Shown here: one piece after another, positions 1-7,602 of the stretch | Position numbering within the stretch: position 1 is the stretch's first letter | How the letters are laid out: each line of letters opens with the position of its first letter | Assembly: GCF_900188005.1 (NCBI RefSeq) | Contig: NZ_FZNR01000022.1 | Coordinates: 1 to 64,000 of the forward strand | Direction of reading: 5' to 3' | Origin: Actinoplanes regularis | GTDB lineage: Bacteria > Actinomycetota > Actinomycetes > Mycobacteriales > Micromonosporaceae | Length of the DNA stretch: 64,000 nucleotides | Notes under the pieces: model-generated | The model's database searches: none | What the model was told of the DNA's origin: nothing | Seen by the model: only the letters and a program-made list of their open reading frames with translations | Program-made: the position numbers and the translations under genes

Positions 1-47
1 GGTAACGTGTTGAGTTGACCGGTACTAATAGGCCGAGGGCTTAACCA
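1..47 (+). rRNA. rrl: 23S ribosomal RNA, 3' end (partial)
   Basis: The first bases carry the conserved 3' terminal segment of bacterial 23S rRNA (GACCGGTACTAATAGGCC, then GAGGGCTTAACC). The rest of the gene lies before the window. The exact 3' end is estimated from this motif. Confidence 0.9.
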
Positions 48-241
48 CCCTAAACATTTTACTTGCGTCCACTGTGTGATTCACAGCAAACGAACGACCA
101 CTCTGATGGTCGGAGTTCTGCTGGCCGGCCCGGGATGGGGTCGGCTGGGAGCGGACCGGAGTATTTCCGGTCCGGACACGAACCGTTTCGGTTCGAGTCG
201 GCTCTGATGTCGGATTGCTGGTGTTCCGCGCTGACAGGTGT

Positions 242-358
242 TTCGGTGGTCATAGCGGAGGGGAAACGCCCGGTTACATTCCGAACCCGGTAGCTAAGCC
301 CTCCAGCGCCGATGGTACTGCACTCGGGAGGGTGTGGGAGAGTAGGACGCCGCCGGAC
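242..358 (+). rRNA. rrf: 5S ribosomal RNA
   Basis: About 117 nt matching the actinobacterial 5S pattern: GGTGGTCATAGCGGAGGGGA at the 5' side, the conserved CCGAACCCGG loop, AGCTAAGCCCTCCAGCGCC, and a 3' strand (GTAGGACGCCGCCGG) that pairs back with the 5' end. It follows 23S by about 195 nt, the usual 16S-23S-5S order. The spacer 48-241 shows no tRNA. Confidence 0.93.
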
Positions 359-370
359 TCAACGTAACGG

Positions 371-403
371 TCGAGGGCCGCCCCGCACGGGGTCGGCCCT
401 CGA
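371..403 (+). terminator. Terminator hairpin of the rRNA operon
   Basis: A strong stem (TCGAGGGCCG plus CCCC pairing with GGGG plus CGGCCCTCGA around a GCAC loop) sits 13 nt after 5S. There is only a weak T run after it, as is common for actinobacterial terminators. Confidence 0.8.
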
Positions 404-495
404 CTGCGTTTAAGACTCGGTTCCCTAGTAACTTTGTGTTTGAGACCAGGCCGCCCGCACCGTGGGCCCGCCGCCGTACTTGGAAGGAATGATCC

Positions 496-3078
496 GTGAC
501 TACAGGACCGCAGGACGGCGGCTCCAGCAAGCGCGACGAGGCCCGGGAGGGCCGCGGTCGCGATGGCGGCGACGCCCGCCGCGGCGATGGAGGCGGATAT
601 CGGGGCGGCGACCGCGGTGGCTTCCGTGGTGGCGACCGTGACCGTGGCGGCGACCGGGGCGGTTTCCGCGGTGGCGACCGTGGGGGCTACCAGGGTGGTG
701 GCGACCGCGGTGGGTTCCGCGGTGGCGACCGGCCCAGTGGTGGCGACCGGGGTGGTTACCAGGGCGGCGGCGACCGTGGCGGCTTCCGTGGTGGCGACCG
801 TGACCGGGGCGGCTACCAGGGTGGTGGCGACCGCGGTGGGTTCCGTGGTGGCGACCGTCCCAGTGGTGGTTACCAGGGTGGTGGCGACCGTGGCGGGTTC
901 CGTGGTGGTGACCGTGCCGTAGGCGGCGGTGACCGGCCGGGCTTCCGTCGTGATGACCGCGGTGGTTCGCAGGGCGGTTCCGGTGGGTTCCGTGGTGGCG
1001 ACCGTCCCAGCGGTGGTTACCAGGGTGGCGGCGACCGTGGCGGCTTCCGTGGCGGTGACCGTCCCAGTGGCGGTGACCGTGGCGGGTTCCGTGGTGGCGA
1101 CCGTGATCGGGGCGGCTACCAGGGTGGTGGTGACCGTGGCGGGTTCCGTGGTGGTGACCGTCCGAGTGGTGGTTACCAGGGTGGTGGTGACCGTGGCGGG
1201 TTCCGTGGCGGTGACCGTCCCAGTGGTGGCGACCGTGGCGGGTTCCGTGGTGGCGACCGTGATCGGGGCGGCTACCAGGGTGGTGGCGACCGCGGTGGGT
1301 TCCGTGGTGGCGACCGTCCCAGCGGTGGTTACCAGGGTGGCGGCGACCGTGGCGGCTTCCGTGGCGGTGACCGTCCCAGTGGTGGCGACCGTGGCGGGTT
1401 CCGTGGTGGTGACCGTGCCGTAGGCGGCGGTGACCGGCCGGGCTTCCGTCGTGATGACCGCGGTGGTTCGCAGGGCGGTTCCGGTGGGTTCCGTGGTGGT
1501 GACCGTCCCAGTGGTGGTTACCAGGGTGGTGGCGACCGTGGCGGGTTCCGTGGTGGCGACCGTCCCAGTGGCGGTGACCGTGGCGGGTTCCGTGGTGGCG
1601 ACCGTGATCGGGGCGGCTACCAGGGTGGTGGCGACCGTGGCGGGTTCCGTGGTGGTGACCGTCCCAGTGGTGGTTACCAGGGTGGTGGCGACCGTGGCGG
1701 GTTCCGTGGCGGTGACCGGCCCAGCGGTGGCTACCAGGGTGGCGGTGACCGCAGCGGTCCGCGCGAGGGCTTCCAGGGTGGCGGCGACCGGGGCGGCTTC
1801 CGTGGTGGCGACCGTCCCAGTGGCGGCTACCAGGGTGGCGGCGACCGCGGCGGCTTCCGTGGTGGCGACCGTGATCGGGGCGGCTACCAGGGTGGTGGCG
1901 ACCGCGGTGGGTTCCGTGGTGGCGACCGGCCCAGTGGTGGCGACCGTGGCGGGTTCCGTGGTGGCGACCGTGACCGGGGCGGCTACCAGGGTGGTGGCGA
2001 CCGGGACCGTGGTGGTTACCAGGGTGACCGCTCGCGGAACGAGGAGCAGGAGGGCCAGGCGGCTTTCCAGGCCCCGCAGCTTCCCGAGGACGTCGTCGCG
2101 GCCGACCTGGACCAGGAGGTCTTCGCGGAGCTGGCGAGCCTGGCCCGTGACGTCGCGGACACTGTCGCCCGGCACCTGGTTGCCGCCGGCACGATCATCG
2201 ACGAGGACTCCGAGCTGGCCCTGCAGCACGCGATCGCGGCGCGGCGGCTGGCCTCGCGGATCTCGGTGGTGCGCGAGGCGGTCGGCCTGGCGGCGTACGC
2301 GGCCGGTGACTGGACCAGCGCGATCGCTGAGCTTCGTACCTACCACCGGATGACCGGCAAGCAGACCCACCTGGCCGAGCTGGCGGACTGCGAGCGGGCC
2401 CTGGGCCGCCCGGAGCGGGCGATCGACCTCTACCGTGGCGCCGAGGTCGCGAAGCTGGAGAAGTCCGGGGCGATCGAGCTGCTGATCGTGGCGGCCGGCG
2501 CGCGCGGTGACCTCGGCCAGCACGACGCGGCCGTCGCGATGCTCCAGGTCAAGGAGCTGACCGGGGACGAGACGGCGGACTGGGCCGCGCGCCTGCGGTA
2601 CGCGTACGCCGATGCCCTGCTCGCCGCCGGGCGCCGTGAGGAGGCCCGCGAGTGGTTCGGGCGGGCCGCGGCGGTCGACGAGGAGCAGCTCACCGATGCG
2701 GCGGAGCGGATCCTCGAGCTCGACGGCGTGACCATCGAGGGTGACGACGACGAGGACGACGAGGACCTGGCCGACGAGGCCCGCGCCGACGAGGACGACG
2801 ACGAGCGCGAGGACGACGAGGACGACGACGAGGATCTCGACGACGAGCCCGAGGCGGAGTTCGAGGACGACGACGAGGACTTCGAGGACGACGAGGACGA
2901 GGACGATGAGGAGCCGGCCCGGGTGGCCGACACCGACATCAACACCGACGCCCTGAAGGCCGAGAAGTCCGAGGTGCCGGCGGCGGTGTTCGAGGAGCCG
3001 AAGGCGGAGACCGAGAAGGACGAGGCGGAGCCGGACGAGAAGGACGGCGACGACTCCGCCGACCGGCCGCAGGCATGA
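496..3078 (+). CDS. RGG/FG-repeat low-complexity protein with TPR-like domain and acidic tail
   Basis: A GTG start is preceded by GGAAGGA at 7 nt. The 860-residue product has three parts. Residues about 25-515 are an Arg/Gly/Asp low-complexity region with about two dozen copies of FRGGDR, alternating with PSGGYQGGGDRGG and DRGGYQGGGDRGG units. Residues about 520-745 are an alpha-helical TPR-like domain (AAYAAGDWTSAIAELRTYHR, then ERALGRPERAIDLYRGA and LLAAGRREEAREWFGRA). Residues 750-860 are very acidic (runs of D and E). The C-terminal half corresponds to the TPR protein at the start of this conserved actinobacterial cluster. It overlaps the phosphatase gene by ATGA, so the two are co-translated. 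The RGG part suggests RNA binding or condensate formation, which is inference. The repeat DNA is prone to slippage, so copy number in the assembly may be uncertain. Confidence 0.85.
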   Translation: MTTGPQDGGSSKRDEAREGRGRDGGDARRGDGGGYRGGDRGGFRGGDRDRGGDRGGFRGGDRGGYQGGGDRGGFRGGDRPSGGDRGGYQGGGDRGGFRGGDRDRGGYQGGGDRGGFRGGDRPSGGYQGGGDRGGFRGGDRAVGGGDRPGFRRDDRGGSQGGSGGFRGGDRPSGGYQGGGDRGGFRGGDRPSGGDRGGFRGGDRDRGGYQGGGDRGGFRGGDRPSGGYQGGGDRGGFRGGDRPSGGDRGGFRGGDRDRGGYQGGGDRGGFRGGDRPSGGYQGGGDRGGFRGGDRPSGGDRGGFRGGDRAVGGGDRPGFRRDDRGGSQGGSGGFRGGDRPSGGYQGGGDRGGFRGGDRPSGGDRGGFRGGDRDRGGYQGGGDRGGFRGGDRPSGGYQGGGDRGGFRGGDRPSGGYQGGGDRSGPREGFQGGGDRGGFRGGDRPSGGYQGGGDRGGFRGGDRDRGGYQGGGDRGGFRGGDRPSGGDRGGFRGGDRDRGGYQGGGDRDRGGYQGDRSRNEEQEGQAAFQAPQLPEDVVAADLDQEVFAELASLARDVADTVARHLVAAGTIIDEDSELALQHAIAARRLASRISVVREAVGLAAYAAGDWTSAIAELRTYHRMTGKQTHLAELADCERALGRPERAIDLYRGAEVAKLEKSGAIELLIVAAGARGDLGQHDAAVAMLQVKELTGDETADWAARLRYAYADALLAAGRREEAREWFGRAAAVDEEQLTDAAERILELDGVTIEGDDDEDDEDLADEARADEDDDEREDDEDDDEDLDDEPEAEFEDDDEDFEDDEDEDDEEPARVADTDINTDALKAEKSEVPAAVFEEPKAETEKDEAEPDEKDGDDSADRPQA
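916..1500 (+). repeat. Segmental duplication inside the RGG repeat array (about 501-bp period)
   Basis: The rare unit AVGGGDRPGFRRDDRGGSQ is encoded twice, starting near 916 and 1417. The shared stretch AGGCGGCGGTGACCGGCCGG begins at 921 and again at 1422. The offset of 501 bp equals 167 codons, so a large in-frame block of the array was duplicated on top of the short repeats. Confidence 0.75.
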
Positions 3079-4073
3079 GCGACCACCTCGCCGGCGGTTA
3101 CGACCTGGCCATCTTCGACCTGGACGGCGTCGTCTTCCTGATCGACAAGCCGATCAAGGGCGCGGCCGAGGCGGTCGAGCGACTGCGGGCGGACGGGACG
3201 TCGATCGCCTTCGCGACGAACAACGCGTCCCGCCGTGCCGCGGACGTCGCCGCGCTGCTCACCGGCATGGGCGTCAGCGCCGAACCGGCCGAGGTGCTGA
3301 CCTCGGCCGGGGCGGCCGCCGCCCTGATCGCCGAGCACGTGCCGGCCGATTCGCCGGTGCTGGTGGTGGGCGCCGAGGCGCTGCGCGGGGAGGTCCGCGA
3401 CGCCGGGCTCACCCCGGTGGACTCGGCGGACGCGCGGCCGGTCGCGGTGGTTCAGGGGTACGGGCCCGAGGTGGGGTGGAAGATCCTGTCGGAGGCGGCG
3501 CTCGCGGTTCGCGCGGGCGCCACCTGGTACGCCACCAATACCGACCGCACCCTGCCGAGCCCGCGTGGCCCGCTGCCGGGGAACGGCTCGCTCGTCGCCG
3601 TGCTGCGGACCGCCCTGGACCGGGAACCGGACGTGGTGGTCGGCAAGCCGCAGCCCGCTCTCTTCACCACGGCGGCGTCGCTCGCCAAGGCGGAGCGGCC
3701 GCTGGCCATCGGTGACCGGCTGGACACGGACATCCAGGGCGCGGTCGGTGCCGGCATGGACAGCCTGCTGGTGCTGACCGGTGTCAGCGGTCCGAAGGAC
3801 CTGCTGGCCGCGCCGGTCGAGCGGCGGCCCAGGTTCGTGGCGGCCGATCTGTCCGGGCTGTTCCGCTCCGCCGACCAGGCCCGCGTGCCGGTCGCCGAGG
3901 TGGACGGCTGGCAGGTCGCCCGGGACGGGGACCGCGCGGTCCTGACCGGGGCCGGTGACCCGGTCGACGCACTGCGGCTGCTGTGTGGCGTGACCTGGGA
4001 CGGTGTCCCGGTCGCCAACATCTCGGCCGGCTCCGACGCCGCCATCGAGCTCTTGCGCGGTTGGGGTCTCTGA
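3075..4073 (+). CDS. HAD-superfamily (subclass IIA, NagD-like) phosphatase, probable glycerol-3-phosphate phosphatase
   Basis: The 332-residue product has all four HAD motifs: FDLDGVV with nucleophile D15 and D17, ATNNASR (T48), GKPQPALF (K191) and GDRLDTDIQGA (residues 213-223). The TNN motif and the cap arrangement place it in subclass IIA. The mycobacterial gene in the same position, Rv1692, has been shown to be a glycerol-3-phosphate phosphatase involved in recycling glycerophospholipid head groups, so that activity is the best guess here. The ATG overlaps the TGA of the upstream gene. The last 11 codons and the stop codon form the first unit of a 43-bp tandem repeat that continues downstream. 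Confidence 0.88.
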   Translation: MSDHLAGGYDLAIFDLDGVVFLIDKPIKGAAEAVERLRADGTSIAFATNNASRRAADVAALLTGMGVSAEPAEVLTSAGAAAALIAEHVPADSPVLVVGAEALRGEVRDAGLTPVDSADARPVAVVQGYGPEVGWKILSEAALAVRAGATWYATNTDRTLPSPRGPLPGNGSLVAVLRTALDREPDVVVGKPQPALFTTAASLAKAERPLAIGDRLDTDIQGAVGAGMDSLLVLTGVSGPKDLLAAPVERRPRFVAADLSGLFRSADQARVPVAEVDGWQVARDGDRAVLTGAGDPVDALRLLCGVTWDGVPVANISAGSDAAIELLRGWGL

Positions 4074-4208
4074 CCCTGGTGCCGCCATCGGGCTCGTGCG
4101 CGGTTGGGGTCTCTGACCCTGGCGCCGTTGTCGGGCTCTTGTGTGGTTGGGGTCTTTGACCCTGGCGCCGCCGTCGAGTTACTGCGCGGCTGGGTTTCTG
4201 ACCCGGCC
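4038..4208 (+). repeat. 43-bp tandem repeat x4 copying the 3' end of the HAD gene
   Basis: Units at 4038-4080, 4081-4123, 4124-4166 and 4167-4208 (the last has lost one base). Each contains GCGCGGTTGGGGTCTCTGAC or a close variant, including the gene's own TGA stop. Copies 3 and 4 have diverged more. 43 is not a multiple of three, so the copies are not extra codons. The array lies between the stop codon and the terminator. Confidence 0.85.
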
Positions 4209-4225
4209 GCGCATGCCGTTATTTG

Positions 4226-4260
4226 AAGCGCAGCCCCGGCCGATGGCCGGGGCTGCGCTT
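4226..4260 (+). terminator. Rho-independent terminator
   Basis: A perfect 16-bp stem (AAGCGCAGCCCCGGCC pairing with GGCCGGGGCTGCGCTT) has a 3-nt GAT loop and runs into TTTCTGTTTC. It closes the RGG-protein/HAD operon. It is one of the few hairpins here with a clear T tract. The rest of the gap to 4447 holds no gene I can support. Confidence 0.9.
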
Positions 4261-4447
4261 TTTCTGTTTCCGGGCCTCGGGCCGCGTCGCGGCCTCGAGT
4301 ACGTGTCGCGTCGCGCGAGATCGGCACGGGGCTCGGCCGAGAGGCCTGGTCACGGGAGGCGTAGGTCGTACCGCCGAATGGGGTTGATCTGAGGGTGGGT
4401 GGAACGGATCGCGTGCCCACCGCCGCGGAGTGGGCGCGCGACGGTGG

Positions 4448-4690
4448 TCAGAACGGGTGGGCCACGTCCTCAGCGGTGGGTTTGTGGTACTGCTGCGGGT
4501 TGGGCCGGTGTCGGCGGCGAGGGAGCGGGGGCGCCTCGGGGTCGATGCGGAAGATGCCGTCGATCATGGCCACCAGGGGCGAACTCATGTAGTCGAAATC
4601 TGGCACCGCGATTCGTTCGGCCCGTTGGTGGACGTTGTCGGCGTTCACCGTGTTGTCGATGTTCGGTACATCGGGGCGGACGTGGATCAT
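4448..4690 (-). CDS. Small hypothetical protein, 80 residues
   Basis: I do not recognise this protein. The ATG at 4690 follows GGGAGG with a 5-nt gap on the minus strand, a near-ideal ribosome binding site, and the codons end mostly in G or C, so I take it as real. The sequence begins MIHVRPDVPNIDNTVNADNV, has a hydrophobic middle (YMSSPLVAMIDGIF), then a Pro/Arg-rich stretch (PEAPPLPRRRHRP) and ends with VAHPF. There is no signal peptide, cysteine or clear domain. It is divergent from the chemoreceptor-like gene at 4841 and shares the 150-bp gap with it. A leader-plus-core precursor peptide is possible but unsupported. Confidence 0.6.
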   Translation of the reverse strand: MIHVRPDVPNIDNTVNADNVHQRAERIAVPDFDYMSSPLVAMIDGIFRIDPEAPPLPRRRHRPNPQQYHKPTAEDVAHPF

Positions 4691-4840
4691 GATTGCCTCC
4701 CAGTGACCCGGGGCGGCCGTCGTCCGGCGGTCGCTCGTTCTCGGAACAATCGTCCCACCAGGGAACCGGGTCCGGCCAGGAGAAATCGCATCTGGCGCGA
4801 TTCGGGCCAAACGGACGAGGTGGCGGCCGATCATGGGGAC

Positions 4841-6127
4841 GTGACTTCCTTCAGGCTGCCTCGGGGAGCGCGGCTCTCGGAGGCGTCGTGGCACGCCCGG
4901 CACATGATCGTCAGCCGCCTGCTCTGGCTCCACGTCCCCGCCTTCCTGGTGCTGGGCATGCTCGGGCCGCGGCCACGCTGGGAGGTCGTTGCGCTCACCG
5001 CGGGGGTGGCCGGCTGGGCAGCGCTGACACCGCTGCTGCCGACCCATCGGGCGCAGGCGTCACAGACCAGCGTGGGCCTGATCGCCTGTACGTTCGTGGC
5101 GATCGAGCTGTCCGGCGGTTCGATGACCGCGCACATCCATCTGTACGCGATCCTGATCTACATCGCGCTCTACCAGATGTGGGCGCCGCTGATCTGGGCC
5201 GTTCTGGTCGTCGTGGTGCACCACGGGGTGGTCGGTCTGATCTCCCCGGAGCGGGTGTTCGGCATGCACCACATGGGCGTCGCCGCGGCGATCGAGCAGG
5301 TCGCGATCCACGCCGGGCTGGCCGCCGTCGAGGTGGTCGGCATCGTGATCTTCTGGCACTTCGCGGAGCAGGCGGAGCTGGAGAACGAGCAGCTCGCCAA
5401 GGAGGCCACGCAGGCCCGGGAGGAGACCGAGCGGGCCGAGCGGGAGGCGCGTGAACAGGCCGCCGAGGAGCTGCGGGTGCGATCCGCGGAGGCCGCCGAG
5501 CAGACCCGGCGGATGACCGAGGAGGTCGCGGCGATCAGCGTGCAGGCGCGTACGGCGATCTCCGCGGTCACCGCGGTGGACCGGGAACTCGCCGCGCTGA
5601 CCGCGTCGGTGCACGACATCGCGTCGCGATCGGCGGAGGCGGCCGGAGCCGCGGCCGGCGGGAAGGACGCGGCCGCTTCCGCCGGGGACAAGGTACGGGC
5701 GCTGGAGCGGTCGGTCGGTGAGATCGCCGACGTCAACGCGATCATCGCGTCCCTGGCCGATCAGACGAACCTGCTCGCGCTCAACGCGACCATCGAGGCG
5801 GCCCGGGCCGGGGAGATCGGCAAGGGGTTCGCGGTGGTGGCCTCGGAGGTGAAGGACCTGGCGCGGGAGACGGCGACGTCGGTCGAGCGGGTGAACACCG
5901 TGATCACCGCGATCATCTCGGAGACCGATGACGTGGCGCAGACGTTCGCCAGGACGACCGGGGCGGTGGACGGTATTCACGACCTGCAGTTGGATATCGC
6001 TTCGTCGGTGGATGAGCAGGCGAAGGTGCTGGGGGAGGTGACCAAGCAGCTTTCGACCGCTACCGCGTCGGCGGATCAGGTGCTGGCGGGTCTGCAGGCA
6101 CTGACAGCCGCCTCCGGAAGCCGTTAG
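4841..6127 (+). CDS. Methyl-accepting chemotaxis-like transducer with membrane N-terminus
   Basis: About 428 residues from the GTG at 4841; the frame stays open upstream to 4430 and an ATG at 4903 is an alternative start. The first 170 residues hold several hydrophobic segments (LLWLHVPAFLVLGML, EVVALTAGVAGWAAL, LIWAVLVVVVHHGVVGLI, AAVEVVGIVIFWHF) with no large external sensor domain. A long coiled coil (residues about 180-260) leads into the MCP signalling domain with its hallmark hairpin tip (IASLADQTNLLALNATIEAA, then GKGFAVVASEVKDLA). No che or flagellar genes are nearby. Ligand unknown. It may sense through the membrane or report a cytoplasmic or redox state. Confidence 0.85.
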   Translation: MTSFRLPRGARLSEASWHARHMIVSRLLWLHVPAFLVLGMLGPRPRWEVVALTAGVAGWAALTPLLPTHRAQASQTSVGLIACTFVAIELSGGSMTAHIHLYAILIYIALYQMWAPLIWAVLVVVVHHGVVGLISPERVFGMHHMGVAAAIEQVAIHAGLAAVEVVGIVIFWHFAEQAELENEQLAKEATQAREETERAEREAREQAAEELRVRSAEAAEQTRRMTEEVAAISVQARTAISAVTAVDRELAALTASVHDIASRSAEAAGAAAGGKDAAASAGDKVRALERSVGEIADVNAIIASLADQTNLLALNATIEAARAGEIGKGFAVVASEVKDLARETATSVERVNTVITAIISETDDVAQTFARTTGAVDGIHDLQLDIASSVDEQAKVLGEVTKQLSTATASADQVLAGLQALTAASGSR

Positions 6128-6204
6128 CGTGATCCGGGTTTGGCGGATGCCTTCGGAAGCTGTCAGCGCGGTCCCGGTTTTTGGAAGGCTGTCTCCGGCA
6201 ATCG

Positions 6205-6738
6205 TCAGCGGAGGCCGACGCAGTCCAGGTCCCAGAAAGTGTGCAGGTAGACCAGGGTGCCGGTCATCCACGGGCGGTGGGCGGTGAGCGGGATGACCTG
6301 GAAGGCGGCGTCCGGGATGCGCAGCGACGGCTTGCGGAACCCGTGGTCTTCGCCGGCGGTGAAACCCTGCTTCGAGTAGTACGCCGGGTCGCCCTCCAGG
6401 AAGACCGCCGGGACGTCCCGCTTGTCCAGCTCGGCGACACCGTGGCGGATGAGGGCGCTGCCGATGCCTTGGCGCTGCCGGGCCGGGGTTACCGAGAGTG
6501 GGCTGAGCACCTGCACCGGGACCAGGCGTTCCGGGGCGTCGAGGAGGCTCCGGGTGAACATCACGTGCCCGATCAGCGCGCCCTCGTCCTCGGCGACGAA
6601 CGACAGGTATCCCGGGTCGTCGCGGCGCAGGGCGTCGACGAGGTCGGCGACGACCGGGCCGTGGTCGGTGCCGAAGGCGTCCCTGACCAGCTGGTGGATC
6701 GCGGGCTGGTCGGCGGGGGTTTCGGGACGGATCAGCAT
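6205..6738 (-). CDS. GNAT-family N-acetyltransferase
   Basis: 177 residues from the ATG at 6738 (MLIRPETPADQPAIHQLVRDAF). It shows the GNAT fold signature: an N-terminal helix pair, a beta strand with FVAEDEGALIGHVMF, then LSVTPARQRQGIGSALIRHG, which is the acetyl-CoA pyrophosphate-binding motif A (QRQGIG), and YYSKQGFTAGEDHG near the end. It resembles the YhbS-like subgroup. The frame stays open upstream to 6873, but that part looks non-coding. Substrate unknown. It is convergent with the chemoreceptor-like gene. Confidence 0.85.
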   Translation of the reverse strand: MLIRPETPADQPAIHQLVRDAFGTDHGPVVADLVDALRRDDPGYLSFVAEDEGALIGHVMFTRSLLDAPERLVPVQVLSPLSVTPARQRQGIGSALIRHGVAELDKRDVPAVFLEGDPAYYSKQGFTAGEDHGFRKPSLRIPDAAFQVIPLTAHRPWMTGTLVYLHTFWDLDCVGLR

Positions 6739-6876
6739 TTCGCGGACGCTAGCCGGGTGATGGCTCGGATTGCAAGAATCCGGACCGGCCGGGCGCGGCT
6801 CGCCGCCGCCGTTCGTGTCGCCACTATTCGCGGCCGGACGGTGCCCGATCGGTGGAACCTTCGCGACGCGCATCGG

Positions 6877-6978
6877 CGGTCGCGCTCGCCTGGCGGTCGC
6901 GCTCGCCTGGCGGTCGCGCTCGCCTGGCGGTCGCGCTCGCCTGGCGGTCGCGCTCGCCTGGCGGTCGCGACCGCCAGG
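6877..6978 (+). repeat. 17-bp tandem repeat x5 ending in a 22-bp perfect palindrome
   Basis: Five identical units CGGTCGCGCTCGCCTGG start at 6877, 6894, 6911, 6928 and 6945, followed by a variant unit (CGGTCGCGACCGCCAGG, 6962-6978). The variant turns 6957-6978 into a perfect palindrome centred on TCGCGA. It sits in the 433-bp gap upstream of the acetyltransferase and holds no plausible gene. Confidence 0.9.
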
Positions 6979-7052
6979 CGGTCGCGCATGGTGCGCGGGA
7001 TGGGCGACTGCGCCCGAAAGGTGGCTGCGGGTGGTGCCTGCGCTGGAGGGCC

Positions 7053-7130
7053 GTGCCTGCCAGGCGGCTTCAGGTGATGGGCGGTGCCTGCCAGGCGGCT
7101 TCGGGTGATGGGCGGTGCCGGTCAGGCGGG
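7053..7130 (+). repeat. 31-bp direct repeat, 2.5 copies
   Basis: Units at 7053-7083 and 7084-7114 (GTGCCTGCCAGGCGGCTTC followed by RGGTGATGGGCG) differ at one position. A decayed third half-copy follows from 7115. Each unit contains the small palindrome GCCTGCCAGGC. The array lies just downstream of the minus-strand SCP2-like gene, so it falls in that gene's 3' flank. Confidence 0.8.
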
Positions 7131-7171
7131 CTTGAACGATCTGGGCTTCGGCGTCGTATCACTCGGCGTGA

Positions 7172-7507
7172 TCAGAGGAGTTTACGGAGCTTGAGCAGGT
7201 CGAACGGGTTCGCCTTGATGGTGATCTGGCGCGAGGCGATGGCGCGGGTGACGTCCAGCCGGCCGTTGACCAGCGCGAGCAGGTCGTCGCTCGCGGCGAT
7301 CAGGGCGATCTTGGCTTTCGGGTCGTCGCCGTCGGTGATGTCGAGCAGCAGGCCGCCCGCGATCCGGCCGTGGAAGGCGGTGTCGAGGTCGGTGACCCGG
7401 CAGGCGAGTGTGCGGTCCAGATCGAGCTTGCCGCGTGCCTCCGCGTTCGCCGCGAGCTTGGCGGCCAGGTCGTGCAATGCTTTGCGGCACTCGTCCACGG
7501 TGGCCAT
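7172..7507 (-). CDS. SCP2 sterol-binding-domain-like protein
   Basis: 111 residues from the ATG at 7507 (MATVDECRKALHDLAAKLAA), chosen because a G-rich binding site (AGGGGGG) lies 6 nt upstream; an ATG six bases earlier overlaps that site. The pattern of strand pairs with DRTLACRVTDLDTAFHGRIA, LLDITDG and KAKIALIAASDDLLALVNGR, then a C-terminal strand ITIKANPFDLLKLRKLL, fits the SCP2 lipid-carrier fold. Such proteins hold a hydrophobic ligand. The ligand and role here are unknown. It is divergent from the 7603 gene, whose start is only 95 bp away. Confidence 0.72.
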   Translation of the reverse strand: MATVDECRKALHDLAAKLAANAEARGKLDLDRTLACRVTDLDTAFHGRIAGGLLLDITDGDDPKAKIALIAASDDLLALVNGRLDVTRAIASRQITIKANPFDLLKLRKLL

Positions 7508-7602
7508 CGGCATCCCCCCTCGCGACACCAGCACCGTACCTCAGGAAGTTGTCGGGGGCTGCCGGTAGCGTGGCACCCGGCGCGACGAGAGGAGGAGGGA
7601 TC

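Noticed and set aside
496..2040. Possible CRISPR array or other repeat structure
   Set aside because: Repeats are contiguous and in frame as codons, with no unique spacers of constant length. The tandem arrays at 4038, 6877, 7053, 10013 and 29709 likewise lack spacers.
563..2353. Plus-strand frames with Val/Ala/Thr repeats
   Set aside because: They are +1 shadows of the same array, have no ribosome binding site and unusual composition.
274..2523. 749-codon open frame on the minus strand, full of TVATTEPATV repeats
   Set aside because: It is the antisense shadow of the RGG repeat array; long open frames in all phases are expected from GC-rich tandem repeats. It also runs over the terminator and part of the 5S region.
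4448..5047. 199-codon minus-strand frame
   Set aside because: Only its last 80 codons (from ATG 4690) have a binding site and good codon use; the upstream part is antisense to the chemoreceptor-like gene.
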